DNA of 64,000 nt from Leptospira vanthielii serovar Holland str. Waz Holland = ATCC 700522 (GCF_000332455.1 NZ_AOGY02000065.1:218589-282588); one strand, 5' to 3'. Counted from the stretch's first letter, positions 7,848 to 17,672 are shown. Program-made: numbers and translations. The notes: a model not told the origin generated them from the sequence alone.

Positions 7848-8613
7848 GAGATAAAAACATTTTTTCTGCCTTTGAATAATCGCCATGAAAGAGATAAGCA
7901 AAACCCATATCTTCTAAGTCTTTGTGGCCTAAAGAATTTGATTTTGCTTCTAATTCACTGATTTTTTTATACACTGAATCATACATCTTTCGTTTCTCAT
8001 CAAAGCTGGGTAGATTCAATTTGTTCGGAATGTTTTCAAAAATCAAATTGGCTTCTTTGTGACGATCCAAAAAGAGAAGTGCCATACCCACAAGTTTATG
8101 GATATCGGAATCGTTTAACAATTTCATATTGTCACGGAAAACTTTGATCACTTCATCATATCGTTTTAAGTAATACGTACAAATCAGTTCTTCTTTGACA
8201 AAAGAGTTATCATTCCATTGTTTTTTATACCTGGTGATAATTGATTTTGCATCTTCATAGGCTTCTGCGCGAAAGTAGATTTTGATCGCAGTTTGAATGA
8301 TAGAAAAACAAAGAGGATTTGTTTGGGTTTTGAAATATAGATTTAGGCTATTACAAGCATCGGCCGTTTTTCCAATTTCAAAATTTTGGATTGCATCAAC
8401 TAAGGGAGCAAGACTTGAAATTCCTTTGGGAGCTTTGATTGTCGCTCTTCCGGTAAGTTCATACAATGCTAAATAACCAAGATGTTGGATATAAAAGTTC
8501 TCGGGATGGCGTTTGGCAAGGACCACGACGTCTTCGTTTGATCCTACCTCATATAGATCCCAAGCTTCTTGTTCGACGGATGTATTAAAAACTTGGGTTG
8601 CTTGTTGTGCCAT
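7810..8613 (-). CDS. TPR-like helical-repeat protein, cytoplasmic, unknown function
   Basis: A 267-residue protein starting MAQQATQVFNTS. The ATG at 8613 has AGAGAGG 7 bases upstream, so it is preferred to the ATG 12 codons earlier. No signal peptide. Helical pairs with TPR-like spacing recur (HLGYLALYELTGR, IYFRAEAYEDAKSII, LICTYYLKRYDEVIKVF, MGFAYLFHGDYSKAEKMF), so it is probably a scaffold or adaptor. It lies downstream of asnS in the same direction and its last 38 bases overlap the convergent secreted-protein gene. No specific partner can be named. Confidence 0.75.
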   Translation of the reverse strand: MAQQATQVFNTSVEQEAWDLYEVGSNEDVVVLAKRHPENFYIQHLGYLALYELTGRATIKAPKGISSLAPLVDAIQNFEIGKTADACNSLNLYFKTQTNPLCFSIIQTAIKIYFRAEAYEDAKSIITRYKKQWNDNSFVKEELICTYYLKRYDEVIKVFRDNMKLLNDSDIHKLVGMALLFLDRHKEANLIFENIPNKLNLPSFDEKRKMYDSVYKKISELEAKSNSLGHKDLEDMGFAYLFHGDYSKAEKMFLSLTEKLKSKLCNV

Positions 8614-8671
8614 AAGGTACCTCTCTTTCCCTAAAAAGATCGGCCTCAAGGTAAATTTCCCGTACGAAAAA

Positions 8672-9976
8672 TTAAGGACTGAGCCTGTAAATCATCCTTG
8701 GGAAAGGAATGCATTCCCGAATATGGGACAAACCACAAATCCAAGCAATCACTCGTTCGAGTCCCATTCCAAAACCTGCATGAGGAACCGAACCATACTT
8801 TCGAAGGTCCAAATACCAGGAATAATCTTCCGAAGGAAGGCCTTCTTCTTTTAGTCGTTCCACAATTTTTTCATAAGATTCTTCTCTTTCGGAGCCTCCG
8901 ATGATCTCCCCAATTCCATCGGGAGCAATGAGGTCCGCCGAAAGGACCGTACTCGCGTCATTGGGATTTTGTTTCATATAGAAGGCTTTGATGGCTCGTG
9001 GGAAATTTTGAATGAAAATAGCAGTTCCAAAATGAGTGGTTAGGATTTGTTCCCGATCGGAATTGATGTCCTCGCCCCAAGTGATTGTCTCTCCTGCGGT
9101 TTGTAAAATTTGGATCGCATCTCCGTAATCCACTCTTGGGAAAGGTTTGGCGAGTTGTTCTAGGAGAGGTGTTGGATCGCGATCCAGAGCTTGCAGATCT
9201 TCTTGGGTTCGTTCGATGGTGGTGCGAAGGACTGTTTTCACAAATCGTTCTTGCATGTCTAAATTTCCCTCTTGGCCAAGAAAGGCGGTTTCAGCCTCGA
9301 GCATCCAAAATTCGGTAAGGTGGCGTCTCGTTTTACTTTTCTCCGCACGAAAAGTGGGACCAAAACAGTAGACTTTGGAATGAGCGAAAGCAGCCGTTTC
9401 TAGGTAAAGTTGTCCAGTTTGGGCCAGGTAGGCTTGGCCTAAGTCAAAGTATTCTGTGGAAAATAAGGTTCCGGCTGATTCTCCAATGGAGCCAGTCAGG
9501 ATGGGTGTATCGATGAGGGTGTATCCGTCATTACGAAAGAATTCACGGATGGCAAAGGACAATTCAGAACGGACCCTCTGGATGGCAAGTTGGCGTTTAG
9601 ATCGTAACCACAAATGCCTGTGGTTGTGTAAAAAGTCGGGTCCATGTTCTTTGGGAGTGATGGGATACTGGTGCGACTCACCCACAATGGAGAGAGAATG
9701 CAGGAAGAGTTCCTGTCCCGCTGGTGCCTTGGGATTATCTTGTAAAACTCCATGAACCACCAAAGAGGTTTCTTGTGGTAGGGCTTTGACCTGTTTGAAG
9801 ATATCCTCCCCTAAAAATTCTTTTTCGGCCACCACTTGGTGAATTTTTCCATCGGTGCGCAGTTGCAGGAATTGGACGTGGTTGTTTCCTCGGAGTCCTT
9901 GGACCCAACCTTGAAAACTATGTGTGGAAGCCGGATTTTGGGAATTGGATTGTGATGGATCTAAACTTGGAGTCAT
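8672..9976 (-). CDS. asnS: Asparaginyl-tRNA synthetase
   Basis: A 434-residue class II aminoacyl-tRNA synthetase that charges tRNA-Asn. An N-terminal OB-fold anticodon-binding domain (about 20-110) is followed by the catalytic core: motif 2 FRAEKSKTRRHLTEF with WMLEAE, and motif 3 GFGMGLERVIAW near the C-terminus. The EFWMLEAE form of motif 2 favours AsnRS over AspRS. The window also carries gatCA, so an amidotransferase route exists too; with a dedicated AsnRS, GatCAB is more likely needed for Gln-tRNA. It is divergent from folD across 55 bases. Confidence 0.95.
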   Translation of the reverse strand: MTPSLDPSQSNSQNPASTHSFQGWVQGLRGNNHVQFLQLRTDGKIHQVVAEKEFLGEDIFKQVKALPQETSLVVHGVLQDNPKAPAGQELFLHSLSIVGESHQYPITPKEHGPDFLHNHRHLWLRSKRQLAIQRVRSELSFAIREFFRNDGYTLIDTPILTGSIGESAGTLFSTEYFDLGQAYLAQTGQLYLETAAFAHSKVYCFGPTFRAEKSKTRRHLTEFWMLEAETAFLGQEGNLDMQERFVKTVLRTTIERTQEDLQALDRDPTPLLEQLAKPFPRVDYGDAIQILQTAGETITWGEDINSDREQILTTHFGTAIFIQNFPRAIKAFYMKQNPNDASTVLSADLIAPDGIGEIIGGSEREESYEKIVERLKEEGLPSEDYSWYLDLRKYGSVPHAGFGMGLERVIAWICGLSHIRECIPFPRMIYRLSP

Positions 9977-10031
9977 GGATGGTTTTTTCTGTTTGCCAGT
10001 TCAATTTTCTCTGAAATTTTGAACTTACAGA

Positions 10032-10907
10032 ATGAAATCTAGCATCCTATTAGACGGTAAAGCGATTTCCGAAAAAATTCGAAATCGAATCGCAGAAACA
10101 TTAGCAAAAGCTAAATCCGAAGGTAAGGGAATTCCTACTCTTGCCACCATCCTTGTCGGTAACAATCCCGCTTCCGAAACCTATGTGAATATGAAGGTGA
10201 AGGCCTGTGAAAAAGTAGGCATGGTATCACGTTACGTGAGACTGGGAGAGGAGACAACCACCGAAGAGCTATTAGCCGAAATTAAAAAACTGAATGCTGA
10301 CAGTTCTGTAAACGGTATTCTTTTGCAACACCCAGTCCCTCACCAAATCGACGAACGTTTGTGTTTTGATGAAATTGCCTTGGAGAAGGATGTGGATGGT
10401 GTCACTACTGTTTCCTTTGGAAAACTATCAATGAATAGTGAGGCATATTATCCGTGCACTCCGTACGGAATGATTCTACTACTTCAAGAATATGGAATCG
10501 ATGTTACAGGAAAACATGCAGTGGTTGTAGGAAGATCCCCCATCTTAGGAAAACCCATGGCAATTATGCTCACGAATCTAAATGCAACGGTTACCCTTTG
10601 CCATTCGAAAACCCAAAACCTCCCAGAGTTTGTAAAACAAGCGGATATTATAGTCGGTGCAGTTGGGAAACCTGAGTTTATCAAGGCAAATTGGATCAAA
10701 GATGGCGCTGTTATTTTAGATGCCGGATATAACGTTGGTAATGTGGGAGATATTGAAATCTCGAAAGCCAAAGACAAAGCTTCCTACTACACTCCCGTTC
10801 CAGGAGGGGTCGGACCTATGACAATTTCTGTTCTTTTACTTCAAACTATGTATAGTTTTCTAAATCAATTTTCCCCTAAGTTGGATTCTCATGCCTCAAA
10901 CCGCTAG
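10032..10907 (+). CDS. folD: FolD: methylene-THF dehydrogenase / methenyl-THF cyclohydrolase
   Basis: A 291-residue bifunctional enzyme interconverting 5,10-methylene-, 5,10-methenyl- and 10-formyl-tetrahydrofolate in the cytoplasm. YVNMKVKACEKVG carries the catalytic lysine (Lys55), GILLQHPVP is the family's second signature, VVVGRSPILGKPMA lies in the NADP-binding domain, and PGGVGPMT is near the C-terminus. The length is typical. It is the first gene of a rightward operon; its end overlaps the esterase-like gene by 17 bases. It supplies one-carbon units for purine synthesis, whose purE and purK lie elsewhere in the window. Confidence 0.97.
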   Translation: MKSSILLDGKAISEKIRNRIAETLAKAKSEGKGIPTLATILVGNNPASETYVNMKVKACEKVGMVSRYVRLGEETTTEELLAEIKKLNADSSVNGILLQHPVPHQIDERLCFDEIALEKDVDGVTTVSFGKLSMNSEAYYPCTPYGMILLLQEYGIDVTGKHAVVVGRSPILGKPMAIMLTNLNATVTLCHSKTQNLPEFVKQADIIVGAVGKPEFIKANWIKDGAVILDAGYNVGNVGDIEISKAKDKASYYTPVPGGVGPMTISVLLLQTMYSFLNQFSPKLDSHASNR

Positions 10908-11859
10908 TTTTGATGAATGTTTCCAGACGGTGCCCAAACTAGATCCTCCAACGGATTTGGATAGTTTTTGGAAGGAAGGGATTGCTGAGTTAAAAAAAGT
11001 CCCCATCAAAGCCACATACAAAACGGTTTTGAAAGGATCTTTTATTTGGGAATCACTCAATGATGTAAGTTTTCAAAGTATCGGCAATCATGTGTTATAT
11101 GGGAAGCTGGCCATCCCGAGAAAAAGGGGAAACAGGCCAGTTGTTGTTTATTTCCATGATTATTTAGCCGTCCCTGAAGAAATTCAAAAAGGTTATTCTG
11201 ATATAGGGGTAGCGCAACTTCATATCACCTTACGGGGACATGGTGAAGAAATGGTTCATGCACCCATAGATCCAACCACAGGAAAGGCTCCTATTGGTTG
11301 GACTCCGAATTATTTTGCGCATGGTCTCGACCAAAAAGAAGAGTTTTATATGCGTAAACTCTATTTAGATGTGATCCGAACCATTGAATTTTTACGATTA
11401 ACCGATGGGATTGATGGCGACCAAATCATTTTACATGGGAAGTCCCTTGGATCTGCTCTTTCTGTATTTGGGGCAGCCTATTCCGATCGAATCAAAGGTT
11501 TGATTTTAGAGACACCTTCTTTTTGTTATATTGATAAAGATCAAATTTCTTTAAAAGGAAACCCATGGGTTCGGGAATTGACTCCCTTTTTAGAAAAGAG
11601 AGCCACTAAAAAAATTGACTATAAAAAGGAATTAGCTTATTTTGATGCGCTTAACTTTGCTAAAAAAATAAAAATTCCAGCTCTTGTTTCCTGTGGAATG
11701 GAAGATACAATCTCTCATCCCAAATCCACCTTTGCATTGTTTAACCATCTAAATTGTGACAAACGTATGCAGCTTTATCCCACCGAAGGTAATGAAGCAG
11801 GAAAAGACAAACAACCCCAAGCCAACTTGGAATTTGTAAAAGAAATTTTTGCCTTATGA
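10891..11859 (+). CDS. Acetylxylan-esterase-family alpha/beta hydrolase with altered catalytic triad
   Basis: A 322-residue cytoplasmic protein of the AXE1/cephalosporin-C deacetylase family: an N-terminal arm with DPPTDLDSFWKEGIAELKK, then an alpha/beta hydrolase core. HGKSLGSA supplies the nucleophile (Ser185) and CGMEDTISHP the acid (Asp272). Family members normally have a catalytic His in a YPxxGHE motif; here the motif reads YPTEGNEAG with Asn301 in its place. Activity may be lost or changed, or another His may serve. It is coupled to folD (17-base overlap) and to cysS (ATGA overlap), so it is strongly cotranscribed with housekeeping genes. The substrate is unknown. Confidence 0.8.
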   Translation: MPQTASFDECFQTVPKLDPPTDLDSFWKEGIAELKKVPIKATYKTVLKGSFIWESLNDVSFQSIGNHVLYGKLAIPRKRGNRPVVVYFHDYLAVPEEIQKGYSDIGVAQLHITLRGHGEEMVHAPIDPTTGKAPIGWTPNYFAHGLDQKEEFYMRKLYLDVIRTIEFLRLTDGIDGDQIILHGKSLGSALSVFGAAYSDRIKGLILETPSFCYIDKDQISLKGNPWVRELTPFLEKRATKKIDYKKELAYFDALNFAKKIKIPALVSCGMEDTISHPKSTFALFNHLNCDKRMQLYPTEGNEAGKDKQPQANLEFVKEIFAL

Positions 11860-13313
11860 GTTTAGTTCCCTTCGTTTTTCATAATTCTAAATCGGGGAAA
11901 AAGGAAACCTTTCGGCCAAAGGATGAGACAAATGTTACGATTTATTCCTGTGGACCTACGGTTTATAATTTTGCTCATATTGGGAACATTCGTTCCTTTT
12001 TATTTGTGGATGTTCTCCGCCGTGCTCTTTTGTTAGGTGGCTATAAGTTAAACCAATCAATGAATATAACTGATATCGATGACAAAATTATCAACGAATC
12101 GATCAAACGGAAAATCAGTGTTGAAGAATTCACAAAACCTTGGACAGAAGCTTTTTTTAAAGACTTAGAAACTTTACACGTTCAAAAGTTAGAACATTAT
12201 CCTAAGGCAACCGAGTCCATTGAAGATATGGTGGGACTTGTGGAAAAACTCCAATCTAATGGTCTTGTTTATGAAAAAGATGGAAATTTATACTTTTCCA
12301 TTCAGAAGTTTAGCCGGTATGGCGAACTATCTAAAATTGATGTTTCTGGGATGAAGTCTGGTGTTCGTTATGATGCCGATGAATACGAAAAGGATGACGT
12401 GAGAGATTTTGTCCTTTGGAAAAACCAAAAAACCGATGAGGAAAAGTGTTGGCATACGCGGATTGGGAACGGACGTCCTGGTTGGCACTTAGAATGCTCT
12501 GCGATGATTCGAAAAGTATACGGATCGGGTGTGGACATCCATACTGGTGGTATTGACCTCCTATTTCCTCATCATGAAAATGAAGTTGCTCAAAGTCTTG
12601 GTGCTTATCCCGAAGAAGAGTTTGTCGGAACCTGGCTTCACTGCGAACATCTATTAGTTGATGGAGAAAAGATGTCAAAAAGTAAGGGAAATTTTTATAC
12701 CTTACGAGACATTTTTGAAAAAGGATTTGATCCAAATTCAATTCGTTACCATTTGATTTCTGCGCATTACAGAAGTAAGTTGAATTTTTCGTTAAATAAA
12801 CTGGTAGAATCAAAGATCGCAATGGATCGGATTCAAAATACAATTTATCGTGTTTTAGAAGCTGGTAATTTATGGGATCATGTCCCGGAAGGTTTTGAAA
12901 ATTGGGATTTTACGGTTCCTGAATTACAAAATATTAATTTAGAATTTATAAATTCTTTAGCAGATGATTTAAATGTTCCGAAAGCTCTTGCATCCGTTTT
13001 TGAATTAGTTCGAGTAGTAAATCAGTATTTAGATGCCAAGGATAATGCAGTAGATATATCGTTTTTAGGAGAGTCCATTCGACTTTTCTATAAAATCAAT
13101 GAGATCTTTGCCGTGTTTCAATTTAAAAAGGAAATCCAGACTCTTGAAGGTATTTCAGAAGATTGGATTTTGGAACAAATTGAACTACGAAAGATCGCCA
13201 AACAAAACAAAGATTTCTCAACTGCCGACAGAATTCGTAAAGAGTTGGAAGAAAAAGGAATCCTTCTCGCTGATACAAAAGAAGGAAGAACCACATGGAA
13301 AAAAATCCAGTAG
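11856..13313 (+). CDS. cysS: Cysteinyl-tRNA synthetase
   Basis: A 485-residue class I synthetase charging tRNA-Cys. The ATP site has AHIGNIRSF (a HIGH variant) near residue 40 and KMSKSKGN near 272. Zinc ligands are seen in YSCGPTVYNF, GWHLECSAM and DLLFPHHENE. The C-terminal helical anticodon region is complete, so the length is normal. It starts in an ATGA overlap with the esterase-like gene and its end overlaps the RNA methyltransferase gene by 19 bases, so it sits in a tightly packed operon. Confidence 0.97.
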   Translation: MSLVPFVFHNSKSGKKETFRPKDETNVTIYSCGPTVYNFAHIGNIRSFLFVDVLRRALLLGGYKLNQSMNITDIDDKIINESIKRKISVEEFTKPWTEAFFKDLETLHVQKLEHYPKATESIEDMVGLVEKLQSNGLVYEKDGNLYFSIQKFSRYGELSKIDVSGMKSGVRYDADEYEKDDVRDFVLWKNQKTDEEKCWHTRIGNGRPGWHLECSAMIRKVYGSGVDIHTGGIDLLFPHHENEVAQSLGAYPEEEFVGTWLHCEHLLVDGEKMSKSKGNFYTLRDIFEKGFDPNSIRYHLISAHYRSKLNFSLNKLVESKIAMDRIQNTIYRVLEAGNLWDHVPEGFENWDFTVPELQNINLEFINSLADDLNVPKALASVFELVRVVNQYLDAKDNAVDISFLGESIRLFYKINEIFAVFQFKKEIQTLEGISEDWILEQIELRKIAKQNKDFSTADRIRKELEEKGILLADTKEGRTTWKKIQ

Positions 13314-14068
13314 AAATACTTTTTGGGAAACGTAATTTTTTTGAATTTTTGGAGTCGTTAGACCAAGTGGCTCCCGAACGTGGAATCAAAACCATTCGGG
13401 AAGTGATTGTAAAGGACTCACTTGGAAACGAAGAAAAACAAAAGATCCGACAGTACATCCCGAATTCAATTAAATTTACGACCGTATCCACCCGGGAACT
13501 AGATAGAATTGCTTCTGATAAAAACCACCAAGGTTATGTAATCATTCGTACCAAACAGAAATCCTTTTTGTCACTTGGATTTGAACAGTTTAAACAAAAT
13601 GTAAAGGTCGGCGAAGGTCCCATTTTAATTTTAGATCGTATCCAAGATCCAGGAAATCTTGGAAACATTTTGAGAACTGCTGAATGTATGGGTGTGAAAC
13701 ATGTGTTAATGTCTGATAGAGATACCTCTCCTATTACTCCCGTTGTAGAAAAAGTATCGGCGGGAGCTGTCCACCATTTGCAAATTTATAGAGTGGCAAA
13801 CCTGATGCACGGGATGGAATATCTCAAAAAAAATGAATATTGGATTTTGGCCACTGATGAGGAAGGAGAAGAAACTATTTGGGAAACTTTACCAGAAGCT
13901 TCGCAGATGGCGGTGATCATGGGAAATGAAGGCGAAGGTGTGAAACGTTTACTTTTAGAAGAGGCAGATTACGTGGCAAGAATTCCCCTTTTTGGTTCTG
14001 TGACATCTTTGAATGTTGTAGTTGCTTGTGGTATCACTTTGGATCGGATTCAAAATGTTTCGCGTTAG
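13295..14068 (+). CDS. TrmH/SpoU-family RNA 2'-O-methyltransferase (RlmB-like)
   Basis: A 257-residue SPOUT methyltransferase. The N-terminal 90 residues form the small RNA-binding domain. The catalytic knot has motif 1 LDRIQDPGNLGNILRTAE, motif 2 MGNEGEGV and motif 3 IPLFGSVTSLNVVVA. It would transfer methyl from S-adenosylmethionine to a ribose 2'-hydroxyl, most likely in 23S rRNA (RlmB type), though tRNA substrates cannot be excluded. It overlaps cysS by 19 bases, a pairing common in bacteria, and its last bases contain the start of the lipase-like gene. Confidence 0.9.
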   Translation: MEKNPVEILFGKRNFFEFLESLDQVAPERGIKTIREVIVKDSLGNEEKQKIRQYIPNSIKFTTVSTRELDRIASDKNHQGYVIIRTKQKSFLSLGFEQFKQNVKVGEGPILILDRIQDPGNLGNILRTAECMGVKHVLMSDRDTSPITPVVEKVSAGAVHHLQIYRVANLMHGMEYLKKNEYWILATDEEGEETIWETLPEASQMAVIMGNEGEGVKRLLLEEADYVARIPLFGSVTSLNVVVACGITLDRIQNVSR

Positions 14069-15158
14069 GCGAAAGATTCTATCTAGTTTTATACTATTCC
14101 TAATAGGAATTTTTGTATTTCAATCCTGTATCTACGATTTTTATCGAAAGGAATTTGCTTCCGATAAGAAAAAAAACTATGAGTTGTTGATTTTAGCACT
14201 CCTTGGCCTTTTACCAAATCCAAACCAGAAATTGTTTGGATTTGCTCCTGGATTTTCTAGAAATCTTTCAGATTCACAATTTGTAACCGCAGATTATTTT
14301 CCTAAAACGGGAAAAAAAAAGTTAGTTTTGATCCATGGTTGGAATCCAGCAGAAAGAGATTCCGATCCTGTTACCAATGATGAAAAAAAAATTCAAAATA
14401 TAAAGAATACTTTTTCGAATGGCTTGATCCACTTTCAAGAAGGAAGGGGATCTGCAACTAGTGATTTTGATCTTTATCTTTATACTTATCGCACTTCTAA
14501 CAGTATCCTTGTCAATGGAAGGCAATTTCATTCCACACTTCGTTCTAATTTTTCTGATTCAGATCAGGTATACATCATTGCCCATTCCATGGGAGGACTC
14601 GTGACAAGAGTGGCTTTATCTCCAGAAACTGGCTCTCTTCCTTTTGTTCGTTTGGTGGTAACACTGGCAAGTCCCCAATTTGGATCCCCGTTTGCTACTC
14701 CCAGTTTTTTAAATAGTAATCCTTTTCTAAATGAATTAGGAAGTTATCTTGTGGGAACACAAGGTGGTTCGGAGCTTGCTTATACAAACCAAGGTGCAGG
14801 ACAACCTCCTTTGTCGGAAGCAGAAAATCTGGTTCTCGATACACTCAATCAATCCTATCTAAGTTCCGGTCTGAATGGAAAGTTTGTCAGTTTTGCTGGA
14901 GTGATGAGTGGCTGTAATGTCGGTCAAACGGCTTATTATAATATAGGTTGTAACATTTTGAATGGCGCTGGTTTTACGCAGTCAGATGGGATTGTTCCGA
15001 TCAATAGTGCAAGGCTTGGAAATTTATCTTATAAACAAATCAATATTGCAGATTGTGACCATTCCATGATGGCTTTCCAAACGATAAGCCCAGATGATGT
15101 TAAAAGTCTGAATCTTTTCACGCAAGTGATTACGGAAATTCGTAATTCACCTTTTTAA
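14055..15158 (+). CDS. Lipase/esterase-like lipoprotein (alpha/beta hydrolase)
   Basis: A 367-residue protein starting MFRVRRKILSSF at ATG 14055, inside the end of the methyltransferase gene; an upstream in-frame start would add residues before a normal signal peptide. The lipobox is VFQSC (Cys25). The hydrolase core has the oxyanion motif LVLIHGWNP, nucleophile elbow IAHSMGGLV (Ser178), probable acid Asp311 in SDGIVP and His336 in DCDHSMM, so the triad looks complete, as in triacylglycerol lipases and PGAP1-like esterases. It probably acts on lipids or esters at the cell envelope. Two runs of nine A (14313-14321, 14383-14391) occur in the coding region without breaking the frame. Confidence 0.85.
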   Translation: MFRVRRKILSSFILFLIGIFVFQSCIYDFYRKEFASDKKKNYELLILALLGLLPNPNQKLFGFAPGFSRNLSDSQFVTADYFPKTGKKKLVLIHGWNPAERDSDPVTNDEKKIQNIKNTFSNGLIHFQEGRGSATSDFDLYLYTYRTSNSILVNGRQFHSTLRSNFSDSDQVYIIAHSMGGLVTRVALSPETGSLPFVRLVVTLASPQFGSPFATPSFLNSNPFLNELGSYLVGTQGGSELAYTNQGAGQPPLSEAENLVLDTLNQSYLSSGLNGKFVSFAGVMSGCNVGQTAYYNIGCNILNGAGFTQSDGIVPINSARLGNLSYKQINIADCDHSMMAFQTISPDDVKSLNLFTQVITEIRNSPF

Positions 15159-15169
15159 TTGTTTTTGGT

Positions 15170-16907
15170 TTAATTTCCTGATTGGTTTTGTAAAGAACGG
15201 AGAGAAAAATACAATCCAAGTAGTCCTAATAGAAAAACGGGAAACCCAATCAGTAGATTACCCTCTTTCCAAACTAGACATTGGATCGTATACAAACCAC
15301 CAAAAACAAAAGAAAGACCAGAGAGTGTTCCAAGAAGGGAGATACCTAAACGATTCTCGTAAATGGTTTGTTTCTGGTTTGGTTCTTGTTGGAAAAGACC
15401 CTTCCAAAAGAAAAAGGGAGGTTTCGTTGTTTCATAAAACCTAACTAAAACATCGCGATCGGTATTCGGTAATATATAGGTAGATAAAATCAATAAGACA
15501 CTGGCTGTAAGAGAAGTATAAAGAACGGAATAAGGAAATTCTACCTTTAGGTAAACAGAAAAGAGTAAATACAAAAGTGGAGAAAGGACAAAGGCTAAAA
15601 TTTCTGTCCAAGCCGAGATTCGCCAAAAAAACCATCTGACAATTAAGATAAACCCAATACCGGATGATGCTTCGAGTAAAAATACCCATGCTCCTTTGAT
15701 AGTTTCCATTCCGTAGACTGCCAGGAAAAAGGAACAAATGGCTGTTAGTATTTGGACGGCATAAGATACTTTTAGGTAATACGAGTCAGACCTTCCCTTC
15801 TCTAAGATTGGTTTCCAAAGATCATTAACGAGATAGGAGGCACCCCAATTCAAATGTGTTGCCAGTGTAGAAAGGTAAGCGGCAAGGAAGGCACTGAGCA
15901 TAAGCCCCATCATTCCACTAGGCATTCCTTCTTGTAGTACCATAAGAAATCCTTTTCCACTTTCGACTTCGGAAAGGTTTGGATAAAGCAGGAGAGATAC
16001 TAGTGCGACCAAAATCCAGGGCCAGGGACGAACAAAATAATGGGCAATCACAAACCATAAAGAACCTTTTAGTGCAGCATCTTCATTTTTTGTAGCAAGA
16101 ATGCGTTGGGCAATGTATCCGCCACCTCCAGGTTCAGAACCAGGATACCAACTAGACCACCAAAGAACGGTTAGGAGAATTAAAAAATGGTCCCAAGGGA
16201 GGGTTCCGGAAGATCCATTGGGGAAAAATAAAATTTTACTACTATCGAGTTTTGATTTTAGACCTTCGAGTCCACCAATGGTTGGTAAGTTGATAGCAAA
16301 GTAGGCAAAAAGAATACAACCTATCCAAGCTAAAAAAAAATTGAAAAACATCAATATAAGAAATACCTCTAAGGCCTGCGATCGAAGTATAGAACACACC
16401 AAATAACAGTAAATAAACGAGAATATGGGATGCGGTCCAAAGGGGGAAAAATACAGGAATAATTTTTAACATGGCTAAATTGACCCAACCAAGAATCACT
16501 AGGTTGAGTAAAAAACCGATGACAAATGCCTTGAATCCTCGTAAAAAATTTGCTTCCTTCCCACTATAACGTAGCCTTATGAGCTCCAAATCTGTGGATG
16601 CACCAGACCTCTTCCAAAGTTTCGAAAAGAAAAACACAGTCACAAACCCACCGACTGACATATACCACCAAATCCAGTTCCCGGCAATTCCTTGCCCTCG
16701 AATGATCTCTGTTACAGCAAGAGGTGTGTCAGCCGCAAAAGTCGTTGCGACCATGGCAGTTCCTGCCACAAACCAAGACAAACTACCTTCCGCTTGGAAG
16801 TATTCTTTTGTGGATTTTTGTTTGGAACGAAAACGAAGTAAAATGAGGACAATGACGACAAAAGGAAAAAGAAAAAATACAAAATCAAAAAAATGAAAAG
16901 GAATCAT
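15170..16907 (-). pseudogene. Sodium:solute symporter (SSS family), split by a frameshift at a nine-base T run
   Basis: Two adjoining frames together encode about 578 residues of one SSS-family transporter. The first (from ATG 16907) has the family start, including TAADTPLAVTEIIRGQGI, and runs to ISYIDVFQFF; the second continues in the +1 frame with LAWIGCILFAYFAI through to SLRSLQNQ. The join lies at nine T (coding strand; A run at 16332-16340); with eight the frame is continuous. Nothing else in the gene looks decayed. It may be a phase-variable gene, a transcriptional-slippage gene, a recent mutation or an assembly indel. It is the last gene of the lptD operon and overlaps hisF by ATGA. 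The substrate is unknown. Confidence 0.82.
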
Positions 16908-17671
16908 AGTCTCACTTTGATTCCCATCTCTTTCATTGTTTGTTTGGTTTCTTGGATGGAAAATTCGCCAAAGTGAAAAATAGATGCCGCAAGGACTGCA
17001 TCCGCACCACCACGAAGGATTACTTCTGCCATATGTTCTGGATTCCCAGCACCACCCGAGGCGATGATCGGAATCGAAAGGTTTGATGTAAATGATTTCA
17101 TTAGAGTTATATCAAAACCGTCTTTGGTTCCATCTTTGTCCATAGAGGTAAGAAGGATTTCTCCCGCACCCATCTCAAAAGCTTCCCGTCCCCAATCAAG
17201 GGCTTCCCTACCCGTTTCTAAACGCCCACCATTTAAGTACACTTCGTATCTTTTACGCTCTGGATGAAATTTAACATCGATAGCACAAACAATACATTGT
17301 GATCCATAAATTTCACTGGAATCTTTCAGTAATTGAGGATTTTGAAAAGCGCTGGTATTGATAGAAACTTTATCAGCTCCCTTATTCAATACAGCTTTTA
17401 CATCTTCTATGGTGCGAATCCCTCCACCGACAGTGAAAGGAATAAAGAGTCTATTGGCTACTTGTTCCACTAAGTTCAGAAGGATATCTCGTTTGTCAGA
17501 AGAAGCGGTTATGTCTAAAAAACAAAGTTCGTCAGCTTTGTTTTCTTCATAAGCAACCGCACAGGCAACAGGATCACCGGCATCGACTAGGTTTACAAAT
17601 TGTACCCCTTTGACAACCCTTCCGCCTTTTATATCCAAACAAGGAATGACTCTTTTGGTTAGTTCATCCAT
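16904..17671 (-). CDS. hisF: Imidazole glycerol phosphate synthase, cyclase subunit
   Basis: A 255-residue (beta/alpha)8 barrel. RVIPCLDIKGGRVVKG carries the first catalytic Asp, and CAIDVKF carries the second; phosphate-binding glycines are seen in FTVGGGIRT and IIASGGAGN. With the HisH glutaminase it makes IGP and AICAR from PRFAR in histidine synthesis; hisH is not in the window. The gene starts 1 base after gatA and ends in an ATGA overlap with the SSS symporter gene, so it lies inside the lptD operon rather than a his operon. Confidence 0.97.
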   Translation of the reverse strand: MDELTKRVIPCLDIKGGRVVKGVQFVNLVDAGDPVACAVAYEENKADELCFLDITASSDKRDILLNLVEQVANRLFIPFTVGGGIRTIEDVKAVLNKGADKVSINTSAFQNPQLLKDSSEIYGSQCIVCAIDVKFHPERKRYEVYLNGGRLETGREALDWGREAFEMGAGEILLTSMDKDGTKDGFDITLMKSFTSNLSIPIIASGGAGNPEHMAEVILRGGADAVLAASIFHFGEFSIQETKQTMKEMGIKVRL

Positions 17672-17672
17672 G

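Noticed and set aside
9977..10031. GTTCAA / TTGAAC inverted repeat between asnS and folD
   Set aside because: Only six paired bases with a long AT-rich centre; expected by chance in this composition.
14313..14391. Two runs of nine A in the lipase-like gene as frameshift sites
   Set aside because: The frame reads through both and the catalytic residues on either side are in one frame, so there is no sign of disruption.
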